This document shows, one piece after another, positions 1 through 8,457 of a stretch of 64,000 bases of DNA. Position numbers and translations under genes: made by a program. The notes below the pieces were generated by a model, which was not told where the DNA came from, ran no database searches, and saw only the letters and a program-made list of their open reading frames with translations. How positions within the stretch are numbered: the stretch's first letter is position 1; each line of letters opens with the position of its first letter. Source of the DNA: Ravibacter sp964562455 (lineage in GTDB: Bacteria; Bacteroidota; Bacteroidia; Cytophagales; Spirosomataceae); the NCBI GenBank assembly GCA_964562455.1, contig CAZLTN010000009.1, positions 38,375 to 102,374 on the forward strand. Reading direction: 5' to 3'.

Positions 1-16
1 TTTTTGGATAAATGCA

Positions 17-2536
17 TCAGATAACCACTACCGTTTCAGTGTCCCTGGCAGCTTTACCGCTTGCCGGGTCTTCCAGGATGAATTCCAGCGGACTGGAAAC
101 CTTTTCAGGCAATAAGGCTATATTGAGAACTTCTTCAACGGAATCGACGTAGTGGAATACCATGTTCTCTATGTAGCTGGCTTTAACTTCCTCGACATCC
201 TTCCGGTTCCGGCTACATAAAATAATCTCCTTGATACCCATTCTGTGAGCAGCCAGGATTTTCTCCTTGATACCTCCGACAGGCAGTACTTTACCTCTCA
301 GCGTGATTTCTCCCGTCATGGCGAGGTAAGGCTTCACTTTGCGTTGGGTGAAAATAGAAGCAATGGAAGTTAGCATCGTAATCCCGGCAGAAGGCCCGTC
401 TTTCGGGACTGCTCCGGCAGGAACATGGATATGAAGATCGTACTGGCTGAATATGCGATAGTCGATGTTCAGCTTGTCTGAATGCGCCTTCAGGTACGAA
501 AGCGCCGCTACGGCCGACTCCTTCATCACATCGCCGAGCTGACCGGAAAGCGTGAGCGTACCGCGGCCCCGGTGAAGGCTCGATTCGATGGACAGGATCT
601 CACCGCCTACCGAAGTCCAGGCAAGACCCGTGACCACTCCGGCAACGTCTTCATTCTGGTAAATGTCTTTGTCAAAAATTTCCGGCCCGAGATATTTCTC
701 AATATCTGCCGACTTGATCAGCTTATTGTATGGCTCGTCCATAGCAACCGATTTTGCGATTTTGCGGATCACACCACCGATTTTACGCTCCAGTGTCCGT
801 ACTCCCGATTCTCTTGTATAGCCTTCTATGATCCGGAGAAGCCCGCTGTCGTCAATTTTAATATCGGATGTCTTGAGCCCGTGATCTTTTCTTTGCTTAG
901 GCAAAAGGTATTTTTTTGCGATCTGGAGCTTTTCTTCAATAGTATATCCGGTAATTTCGATGATCTCCATCCGGTCGCGAAGCGCGTAATTGATGGTGTC
1001 AAGGGAGTTGGCTGTTGCAATAAACAGGACCCTGGACAGATCGTACTCTACTTCGAGATAATTGTCTGTAAAAGCTGCATTTTGTTCCGGGTCAAGGACT
1101 TCCAGCAGGGCCGAAGAGGGATCTCCCCGGAAGTCTGACGAAACCTTGTCGATCTCATCGAGGATGAAGACAGGATTGGAAGAACCGGCCTTCTTTATAT
1201 TCGAGATAATCTTGCCCGGCATGGCGCCAATATAAGTCTTGCGATGCCCTCTTATTTCTGCTTCATCGTGAAGCCCGCCCAGCGCCATACGCACATACTG
1301 GCGGTTTAAAGCTTTGGCTACAGATTTTCCGAGAGACGTTTTCCCGACACCCGGAGGTCCGTAAAGGCACAGTATAGGAGCCTTGAGGTTATTCTTCAGC
1401 TTAAGAACAGCGAGGTACTCGATAATACGTTCCTTCACTTTTTCAAGTCCGAAATGATCGGCGTCCAGTATTTTCTGGGCGCGTACCAGGTCAAAATTGT
1501 CTTTCGTGTAATGTTTCCACGGAAGGTCGATCAATGTTTCGAGATAGGTGAGCGTCACCGGGTACTCCGGAGCCATCGGGTTGACCCTGAGAAGTTTCGA
1601 AAGCTCTTTTTCGAAATGGTGCATAACCTCGGCGGGCCACTTTTTGGAAAGCGCTTTTGCCCGCAGGTCGTCTATCTCACGTTCGGGGCTGTCTATGCCA
1701 AGCTCATCATGCAGCACCTTTATCTGCTGGCGAAGGAAATAGTCCCGCTGCTGGGCATCTATATCGGAGCTTGCTTTTGTCTGTATTTCTCTTTTCAGCT
1801 CCAGCATTTCGATCTCTCTCAGCAGGAGCTGGAGCAGCAGGTTGGCCTGCTTCTGGCCGTTTTCCTCTTCCAGGAGAGCCTGTTTTTCCTTTACGTCGAC
1901 GTTGAGGTTAGACGAAAGGAAATGTATGAGAAAAACCGGACTCTCGATATTGTCCAGCGCAATGCGGGCCTCCTGCGGGATTTCCGGATTCAGCCTGAAA
2001 ATCTTGTGTGCGCTATCGCGGAGCGACTGGATGAGTGCTTTTGACTCTTTCCGGTTACTGTACGAAAATTTATCGAGTATAGGAGTGATCCGGGCCGTGA
2101 TGTTCGGCTCTTCCCGGATGATCTGCTCGATCCTGAACCTTTGGCGTCCCTGTACGATAATGGTTACATTGCCGTCGGGCAGAGAAATCATTTTAAGAAT
2201 ATGCGCTACCGTCCCGACTTTGAAAATATCTTCCGAGGAAGGATCTTCCTTCTGAGGCTTGGCTTGTGTTACGACTCCCAGGATCCGCTGGTTGAAGTCG
2301 GAATTCCGGTAAATCCTTTTGACCAGGCGTATGGCTTTCTGCCTCACTACGGTAACCGGAATTACCATCCCGGGAAAGAGGACAGTCTGCCTGATGGGGA
2401 GTATGGCAAGTTCTTCGGGCAGGTTGAGAGGGTCTTCTTTTCCATCGAGCCCTCCTATCGGAATAATTTCAAGGCTGTCGAGGTCCCCTTCCGGAAGTAA
2501 TAACCTGCTGTATATTTCAGAATTTTCAAATTTCAT
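17..2536 (-). CDS. lon: ATP-dependent endopeptidase Lon
   Basis: Cytosolic AAA+ protease that unfolds and degrades damaged and regulatory proteins. The chain shows the N-terminal LON substrate domain (LPIRQTVLFPGMVIPVTV near residue 50), a central coiled-coil part, Walker A GPPGVGKTS near residue 395, Walker B VFILDEID, and the C-terminal Ser-Lys protease domain with PKDGPSAG (Ser) and LPVGGIKEK (Lys). Length of 839 residues is normal for the family. I chose ATG at 2536. The frame also offers a TTG five codons upstream, but the protein reads naturally from MKFENSEI. An inverted repeat and sigma54-like sequence lie upstream (2604-2642), which would fit stress control. Family assignment is certain. 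Confidence 0.97.
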   Translation of the reverse strand: MKFENSEIYSRLLLPEGDLDSLEIIPIGGLDGKEDPLNLPEELAILPIRQTVLFPGMVIPVTVVRQKAIRLVKRIYRNSDFNQRILGVVTQAKPQKEDPSSEDIFKVGTVAHILKMISLPDGNVTIIVQGRQRFRIEQIIREEPNITARITPILDKFSYSNRKESKALIQSLRDSAHKIFRLNPEIPQEARIALDNIESPVFLIHFLSSNLNVDVKEKQALLEEENGQKQANLLLQLLLREIEMLELKREIQTKASSDIDAQQRDYFLRQQIKVLHDELGIDSPEREIDDLRAKALSKKWPAEVMHHFEKELSKLLRVNPMAPEYPVTLTYLETLIDLPWKHYTKDNFDLVRAQKILDADHFGLEKVKERIIEYLAVLKLKNNLKAPILCLYGPPGVGKTSLGKSVAKALNRQYVRMALGGLHDEAEIRGHRKTYIGAMPGKIISNIKKAGSSNPVFILDEIDKVSSDFRGDPSSALLEVLDPEQNAAFTDNYLEVEYDLSRVLFIATANSLDTINYALRDRMEIIEITGYTIEEKLQIAKKYLLPKQRKDHGLKTSDIKIDDSGLLRIIEGYTRESGVRTLERKIGGVIRKIAKSVAMDEPYNKLIKSADIEKYLGPEIFDKDIYQNEDVAGVVTGLAWTSVGGEILSIESSLHRGRGTLTLSGQLGDVMKESAVAALSYLKAHSDKLNIDYRIFSQYDLHIHVPAGAVPKDGPSAGITMLTSIASIFTQRKVKPYLAMTGEITLRGKVLPVGGIKEKILAAHRMGIKEIILCSRNRKDVEEVKASYIENMVFHYVDSVEEVLNIALLPEKVSSPLEFILEDPASGKAARDTETVVVI

Positions 2537-2603
2537 ATATAATGGTGCCAAAAAGACACAGTTGCAGTTCTTTTTTCAGAATAATAGATGCATCAGGTAA
2601 AGA

Positions 2604-2642
2604 GAAATAGCTGTGCCAGTCTCACCATTATGTCAGACTGGC
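2604..2642 (-). promoter_or_regulatory. Candidate sigma54-like promoter and inverted repeat of lon
   Basis: Read on the minus strand, TGGCAC-N5-TTTC (2618 to 2604) resembles the sigma54 -24/-12 consensus TGGCAC-N5-TTGC with one mismatch in the -12 element. It overlaps one arm of an 8-bp inverted repeat (GCCAGTCT at 2615-2622, AGACTGGC at 2635-2642). It sits about 70 bases before the ATG of lon. The match is read by eye; function is inferred. Confidence 0.35.
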
Positions 2643-2692
2643 GCAAAAATGAGAAACATGCTCACTCCCGGAGAAGGCTACAGGCCGTTCCG

Positions 2693-4012
2693 CTAAAAAA
2701 CTACTTTCCAGACATCATTGAATATCGCGAAGGCCATTAGTCCCAGCAGCAGAACCATTCCTACCACCTGAGCTTTCTCAAGGAACTTATCGGAGGGTTT
2801 GTGGCCTGAAATCATTTCAAACAGCAGGATTACGGAGTGCCCGCCGTCCAATGCCGGTATGGGCAGGGCGTTCATAAATGCAAGAATCATAGAGAGTAGC
2901 CCCGTGAGAAACCAGAAATGCCCCCAATCCCAGGTACCGCCGAACATTTGCGCGATACCGATAGGTCCGCTCAGTGATTTCGTCGCAGATACTTCTCCGC
3001 GGAAAATCTTGCCGAAAGCCTTTACCTGGCTGAAAACGGCGTTAAATGCGGTCTGGGTTCCTACACCAACTGCCTGCGGGAAAGTATAGTCCACTTTGAT
3101 ATAATTCAGGAGAAACCTGGCTGCGAAGCCGATAGTGCCTTCTTCGCTTACCGGTACGGAAACGGTCAAAGTGTCATGACTGCGAACGACCGAAAGCGCC
3201 GCTGTTTCACCCTTTACCTCTTCAAGCTTATTTTTGAAAACCTGGAAATAAGGAGTAGGCTCATTGTTGACCGCAATGATCTGATCGTCTTTTTCCAGGC
3301 CGGCTTTTTCGGCCGGCTGGCCCGGTGTAAGTTCTCCTATAACAAACGGTGCTCCCGGCTGGATAAAGCTGCTCCGGCTGCCGGGCTCGGAAAGCCTTTC
3401 GATGAAGTTGTTCGGGACATCTATCCTGACTTCTTTCCCATCGCGAAGCACGGTGTAGTAGCTGTTGCTGCCCAGGAAGATGTCGGAAGAGGTTACCGCT
3501 TCTTCGAAACTTTCAAAATCCTTCCCGTTGATCTTAATAATGCGGTCGCCGGTCTTCAGCCCGATTTCTTCCGCCAGCTCGCTGGCGTATATACCGTATT
3601 TGTTTACTTCGTCCCTGGTGATGTACTCTTTACCGTTGGTGTAGGAGATGCCGATAAAAATAACGACCCCTACTATGATATTGACGATGATACCGCCAAG
3701 CATTACGATAAGGCGCTGCCAGGCCGGTTTTGAACGGAATTCCCAGGGTTGGGGCGGCCTGTTCATCTGCTCTTTGTCCATCGATTCGTCTATCATTCCT
3801 GATATTTTGACGAACCCGCCCAGCGGAATGGCCCCGATCCCGTACTCCGTTCCACCTTTGGTGATGCTCCAGACTTTAGGAGGGAAGCCTATAAAGTATT
3901 TTTCAACCCGCATTCCAAACATTTTGGCGGCAAGCAAATGCCCCAGTTCATGCAACCCCACAATTATGGACAAGCCCAGAAGCAATTGTCCCACCATTAC
4001 CAAAATTTCCAT
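2693..4012 (-). CDS. rseP: RIP metalloprotease RseP (site-2 protease, M50B)
   Basis: Inner-membrane zinc protease that cuts transmembrane substrates, classically anti-sigma factors after a first cleavage. The zinc motif HELGH lies at residues 21-25 inside the first membrane segment. The third ligand motif ALDGGHSV lies near the C-terminus in a further membrane segment. Between them are two PDZ-like domains (GLKTGDRIIKING and GLEKDDQIIAVNN). Length of 439 residues is typical. It follows lon on the same strand 156 bases downstream, so cotranscription is possible but not shown. No anti-sigma factor gene is nearby, so the substrate is unknown. Confidence 0.95.
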   Translation of the reverse strand: MEILVMVGQLLLGLSIIVGLHELGHLLAAKMFGMRVEKYFIGFPPKVWSITKGGTEYGIGAIPLGGFVKISGMIDESMDKEQMNRPPQPWEFRSKPAWQRLIVMLGGIIVNIIVGVVIFIGISYTNGKEYITRDEVNKYGIYASELAEEIGLKTGDRIIKINGKDFESFEEAVTSSDIFLGSNSYYTVLRDGKEVRIDVPNNFIERLSEPGSRSSFIQPGAPFVIGELTPGQPAEKAGLEKDDQIIAVNNEPTPYFQVFKNKLEEVKGETAALSVVRSHDTLTVSVPVSEEGTIGFAARFLLNYIKVDYTFPQAVGVGTQTAFNAVFSQVKAFGKIFRGEVSATKSLSGPIGIAQMFGGTWDWGHFWFLTGLLSMILAFMNALPIPALDGGHSVILLFEMISGHKPSDKFLEKAQVVGMVLLLGLMAFAIFNDVWKVVF

Positions 4013-4264
4013 CGAAAGTTGTTAAATCCTGACTAAAATATGCTAAACAAATCTAAACTATAACAAATCTGTGCCAACGGCAAACAAGACTGCCGTTTTA
4101 GCAGGTTTCCCGCCAAACGTCCCTTTTTGGAAAATTCGCATTTTCATCCCGGAACGTTGAACGCATTTTCCCCTGGAAAAGTATCTTGCCTTTCTGCCGG
4201 GAAGTACAATTCCGCAAAGTTAGCTAAAAAAGAAGTGTAGAAATATGAAATAAGCGAGGAGGGA

Positions 4265-5011
4265 TCAAAGCCATCCGAACTGTTCCAGCAATTTATCCTT
4301 CTGCAAACGCGAAACCGGTACTGTTTGCTGATTGGACATTACCAGGTAGCTACCTTCTCCCTTTACGAATTTTCTGATATGAGCCAAATTGATCAGGTAC
4401 TGGCGATGTACCCTGAGAAATCCGCGTTCCTGCAATAGCTCTTCGGCGTCCCGCAGTGACTTCATTGCCAGGTGACACTGCCCGTTTTGTAAGTGAAATC
4501 TTGTATAGTGGTTGTCCGCTTCGCAATACACAATTTCTTTCATATCGATAAAGGCTACTCCGTTCTGATAGGGTAGGGCTATCCGGTCCGGAAAGCCTTG
4601 CGCCGGGTTGTTAAATTGCTGCCTGAGATGCTGCACCTGCTCGGGCGCGGTCCTGATATTATTCGTAACCCGGGCTACCGCCTGGATCAGCTCGTTTGTG
4701 TCAATGGGCTTAAGCAGGTAATCGACCGCGCTGTAGCGAAAGGCTTTCAGGGCAAATTTATCATAGGCAGTTACAAATACCAATGAAAAACGCAGGTGTG
4801 AAACAGCTTCCAGAACCTGGAATCCGTTAAGCTGCGGCATTTCAATATCGAGGAAAACGACGTCGGCACTATATTCAAGAATGGCTTTGATACCTTCATG
4901 GCTGCCGGTACACGAAGCGACGACTTTCACCTGTGGGCAGCTTTGAGCCAGCCGTAGTTCAAGAAGGCCAACTGCGTTGGGTTCGTCGTCAATTATAATG
5001 GCCCTGATCAT
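4265..5011 (-). CDS. LytTR-family response regulator
   Basis: Two-component response regulator. Residues 1-120 form a receiver domain with acidic pocket D8-D9, phospho-acceptor D55 in FLDIEMPQ, T81 and K101 (LLKPID). The C-terminal part (about 140-248) is a LytTR DNA-binding domain, with the typical GFLRVHRQYLINLAHI segment. It lies 36 bases downstream of the sensor kinase gene on the same strand, so the two are almost certainly one operon and cognate partners. Target genes cannot be read from the sequence; LytTR regulators often control extracellular polysaccharide or transport genes. Confidence 0.95.
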   Translation of the reverse strand: MIRAIIIDDEPNAVGLLELRLAQSCPQVKVVASCTGSHEGIKAILEYSADVVFLDIEMPQLNGFQVLEAVSHLRFSLVFVTAYDKFALKAFRYSAVDYLLKPIDTNELIQAVARVTNNIRTAPEQVQHLRQQFNNPAQGFPDRIALPYQNGVAFIDMKEIVYCEADNHYTRFHLQNGQCHLAMKSLRDAEELLQERGFLRVHRQYLINLAHIRKFVKGEGSYLVMSNQQTVPVSRLQKDKLLEQFGWL

Positions 5012-5047
5012 GTTTTTGTTTATGGCGATTGAAGGGATTGCCTTAAA

Positions 5048-8000
5048 TTAAATAGGGATATTAAGAACAACTTTTGTACCCGTAGCTATTCCATCCTTAT
5101 CGACCAGGTCAATAACCTGAACATTTGTATCGATCATGTAAAGCTGGTTAATAAGTTCTATACGGTCTGCGGTAATTTTCATTCCCAGGGATTTATTCTT
5201 TGTAGCAGATTTACTTTTGTATGCTGTCGCTTTTTGCCGTCCTATACCATTGTCTGTTATTTCAACATGCAATACTTCGTTTTCAGTCTTTGTCAAACTG
5301 ATCCTGACCATGCCGCCCGCATCCTTATGCATGAGCCCATGCCAGATGGCGTTTTCGACGAATGGTTGTAAAAGCAGAGGCGGAATACGGATCATTTCAG
5401 GGTCGATGTCACTGTCTGTCTCAATATAATAATCGAGCTTCCCGGGAAAACGCATCGCTTCCATTTCAATATACAGGCGTAACGTTTCCACTTCGTTTTC
5501 AAGGGTAACATATTCCGATTTGGAGTTTTCGAGGACCAGTCGTATCAACCGGGAAAACTTGCTGAGATAGTTAGACGCTCGCTCGGAATCATTTTGAGCG
5601 GCAAAAAACTGGATGGAATTAAGACAGTTAAAAATAAAATGCGGGTTCATCTGGGAGCGCAGGGATGCCATTTCCGTTTCTGACAGTTTGAGCTGGTAGG
5701 CAGCCATTTCTTCGTTGTATTTCGTCTCTTTCTGCAGCCGGGCAAGCTCTGCCAATTCCAGTCTAGTTTTCATAGTACGGTAAGACAACTGGTTCTGATA
5801 CACATAGCCCAGCAAGCCTGTTACGGTCAGTGCCGCCGCCAGCCTGAACCACCAGGTTTCATACCAGGCAGGCTCGATAGTAAACGGTACTCTCAGTTCA
5901 TGACCGGAGCTTATACTGGCAGGTCTGGCATGAAATATATATTTCCCGGGCGCCAGGTTAGTATAAAATGCCTGGTGATCATTGCCGCTGTGAGCCCAGT
6001 CCTGTTCCAAACCTTCCAGGTAATATGTATAATAGTTATCACTTGGTTTTCGGAAATTCAGCACGGAAAAATCGAAGCTGATCGCATTTTCATTGTCTTT
6101 CAGCGTTACGGGTTTTGTCCAGTCCTTCCTGCTTTCCCGGCTATTGATCCTGATATTTCCCAGTTGAACCGCGCTCCTGTGGTTCGACCTTGCAAGCAAT
6201 TCCATATCGATCGTATTCCAACCTCCCATATTCCCGACAAGCAGTCTGGAATTTCCTGCGGGACAAATACTGATCCTGGTATCGTTCGATATTAAGCCGT
6301 CATTGACGGAAAATCTCCGGAAAGTGTTTGCATCGGGGTCGAAAAGATGGAGCCCGTCGAATATACCGACCCAAATGCGGTTATAGGAATCCGCCATTAC
6401 CTGCACGCACTCACTGTCGTAAAGTCCGTCTCTGACCGACCGCGTCAACAGTATCCTGCCGTCTTTATCGAGCTTTATAAGCCCCGGCCATCCAACCGCC
6501 CACATAGAGCCATCGGGCGCTTCGGTGATACTGCGGATGCCATACTCTGTCTCTGTTTTGATAAATGTTTGCGTCGGTTCGTCAAAACGGAAAATTCCCT
6601 GGAAAGTAGTCAGCCAGATGACGGAACGGCTGTCTTCAAAAACATCCGTCACCCAGTTGCTGTTCGTAAAAAGGGCATCGTGCGTTTCCTTAGACCATAG
6701 CTTTATTTCCCTGTTGGTTTTCGGGTCAAATACATGTATACCTTCGTCGTGCTTGATGATCCAGAAACGCTCCTTATGGTCGATCAGCCCCAACGAATAA
6801 AAAGGAGTAGAGAAAAACGAATGATGCACGTTAAAGGGAGTCGGAAGGTATTTTCCCTTAACGGGATCGAATTGAAAAATACCCTCCAGATCATTATCCG
6901 ACGGGTCGCTTTTTCCGTCGTCCCAGATCTGCCACTGATTTCCTCCCACCCATAGCTTCATATTTTTGTCCTGTATCAGCCATACTGATTCTGTCTGGTC
7001 GCTGTACAGCGGAAACTCGAAGAATGTCGTCTGGTTCGTTTTCAGGTTCCATTTGTAAAGCCCCTGGAAAGCTACGGCTATCCAGAAAGTATTCCCTGTC
7101 GGATCCGACCGGTCCCGGAGCATTGCGTTGACCGGCTGTGCAATCTTGCCGACCCTGTTGCTTTTTATAAACTGGCTGTTAGGGTCGTACTTTAAAATCC
7201 CCTCGGAGGTGCAAATCCAGAGAATGCCATTTCGGCTGCTTTGTACAATATCATATACGATGTACTTCTTTTGGGGAATCAGGTTCTCGAAAAAGAAAAA
7301 CTTCCCTGAATCGGGCCTGAATATCCCCAGTGCGCTATGTGAGCCGATCCAGAAAATCCTTCTGCCCAGCTCATCCTTAACTTCATAAGCGATAAGCAGC
7401 GGAAGCCCGGGACATGCGTATATTTTTTTCTGTCCCGTTTTTAAATCATAGCGCATCAATCCCAGGCCGGCCACGGGTACCCACAACATATCTTCCTTGT
7501 CGACAAACCCTTTGCGGAATTCGAATTCGAAGTTTTCATTTTCAACAGGACAGTCCAGCCCGATTTTACAAATAAGCTTATTGGCTTTGCGGTCAAACTG
7601 GAATACGCCTACCTCCATACCCAATACCAGCACGTTACGTTGACTATCTTCGGTGAAATAACCCTTGTGATACAGATACGTCGTTTTCCGCATCGGGTAC
7701 GTATGTACTTTCCCGGTTTCGGGGTCGTAACGGTTGACGTTGGTCCGGTCCGAAAACCAAATGTTCCCAAAGGAATCCCTGAATGTACCGTACGCTCCAC
7801 CTGTCGCTGCGCCGGCAATGTCTTTTTCCTTCCACGTGTGAGGTTCGAGCTCGATCAGTTTTTCGGAAGAAGAAGAGCAATAGATTTTACCTGTGAGGTC
7901 GTCTATGAGCAGGCCATGTATCCATTTGTCGTTTACCCGCGTAAACGTATAGCCATCATAGCGGCTGAGGCATTTACGTGTGCCGAACCACATAAAACCA

Positions 8001-8137
8001 TTGCTGTCTTCCTCAACACACTCTACGGCCCGGCTCGGAAGGCCGTCCCGGTCGGAAATGTACTCAAATGATATGTTCGGAAGCTGCGCATAGCTCACGT
8101 CACAGACAAGCAACAGTATGACCAGTAGCTGCTTCAT
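5048..8137 (-). CDS. Sensor histidine kinase with regulator-propeller domains (LytS/YehU type)
   Basis: Very large sensor kinase. An N-terminal signal peptide (MKQLLVILLLVCDVSYAQ) is followed by about 700 residues of two-component-regulator propeller repeats (for example DRDGLPSRAVECVEEDSNG and GFMWFGT), a Y_Y_Y domain and one membrane helix (WWFRLAAALTVTGLLGYVY). The cytosolic part has a coiled coil, then a His_kinase domain with acceptor His in QMNPHFIFNCLNSIQFF and an HATPase_c domain with the N-box PFVENAIWHG. The propeller is periplasmic and probably senses a ligand such as a glycan. The start at 8137 gives a clean signal peptide; an in-frame ATG nine codons upstream (8164) is the alternative. 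Confidence 0.94.
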   Translation of the reverse strand: MKQLLVILLLVCDVSYAQLPNISFEYISDRDGLPSRAVECVEEDSNGFMWFGTRKCLSRYDGYTFTRVNDKWIHGLLIDDLTGKIYCSSSSEKLIELEPHTWKEKDIAGAATGGAYGTFRDSFGNIWFSDRTNVNRYDPETGKVHTYPMRKTTYLYHKGYFTEDSQRNVLVLGMEVGVFQFDRKANKLICKIGLDCPVENENFEFEFRKGFVDKEDMLWVPVAGLGLMRYDLKTGQKKIYACPGLPLLIAYEVKDELGRRIFWIGSHSALGIFRPDSGKFFFFENLIPQKKYIVYDIVQSSRNGILWICTSEGILKYDPNSQFIKSNRVGKIAQPVNAMLRDRSDPTGNTFWIAVAFQGLYKWNLKTNQTTFFEFPLYSDQTESVWLIQDKNMKLWVGGNQWQIWDDGKSDPSDNDLEGIFQFDPVKGKYLPTPFNVHHSFFSTPFYSLGLIDHKERFWIIKHDEGIHVFDPKTNREIKLWSKETHDALFTNSNWVTDVFEDSRSVIWLTTFQGIFRFDEPTQTFIKTETEYGIRSITEAPDGSMWAVGWPGLIKLDKDGRILLTRSVRDGLYDSECVQVMADSYNRIWVGIFDGLHLFDPDANTFRRFSVNDGLISNDTRISICPAGNSRLLVGNMGGWNTIDMELLARSNHRSAVQLGNIRINSRESRKDWTKPVTLKDNENAISFDFSVLNFRKPSDNYYTYYLEGLEQDWAHSGNDHQAFYTNLAPGKYIFHARPASISSGHELRVPFTIEPAWYETWWFRLAAALTVTGLLGYVYQNQLSYRTMKTRLELAELARLQKETKYNEEMAAYQLKLSETEMASLRSQMNPHFIFNCLNSIQFFAAQNDSERASNYLSKFSRLIRLVLENSKSEYVTLENEVETLRLYIEMEAMRFPGKLDYYIETDSDIDPEMIRIPPLLLQPFVENAIWHGLMHKDAGGMVRISLTKTENEVLHVEITDNGIGRQKATAYKSKSATKNKSLGMKITADRIELINQLYMIDTNVQVIDLVDKDGIATGTKVVLNIPI

Positions 8138-8457
8138 CGACGGGTTTCTGATATGCAGGAGCATAGGGCGCAGAGGTGTTTACATCTTGCCGAATCTAGT
8201 ATTAAGTTCTGTTTTTCACAACAAATTCTCTACCAATGCCCCGGATTTTTAAGAAGACCAGTAGAAACTTCTGTAGCCGTATAATCAGTCACGTAGAAAA
8301 ACCCGCTGTTCACGTATGAAAAGCCTGCCGCTGACGCCTGGGCGCTGGTATTGCATTATGAAGCCTGTGTAAAATAGCACGTGTCTTTGCCACATGCCTG
8401 TGATGGTCGCCCCCGACCGGTTACAATCATCCACTTTTTACTGAATACAATCTGAAT

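Noticed and set aside
2604..2642. CIRCE element (HrcA site) before lon
   Set aside because: The inverted repeat sequence does not match TTAGCACTC-N9-GAGTGCTAA.
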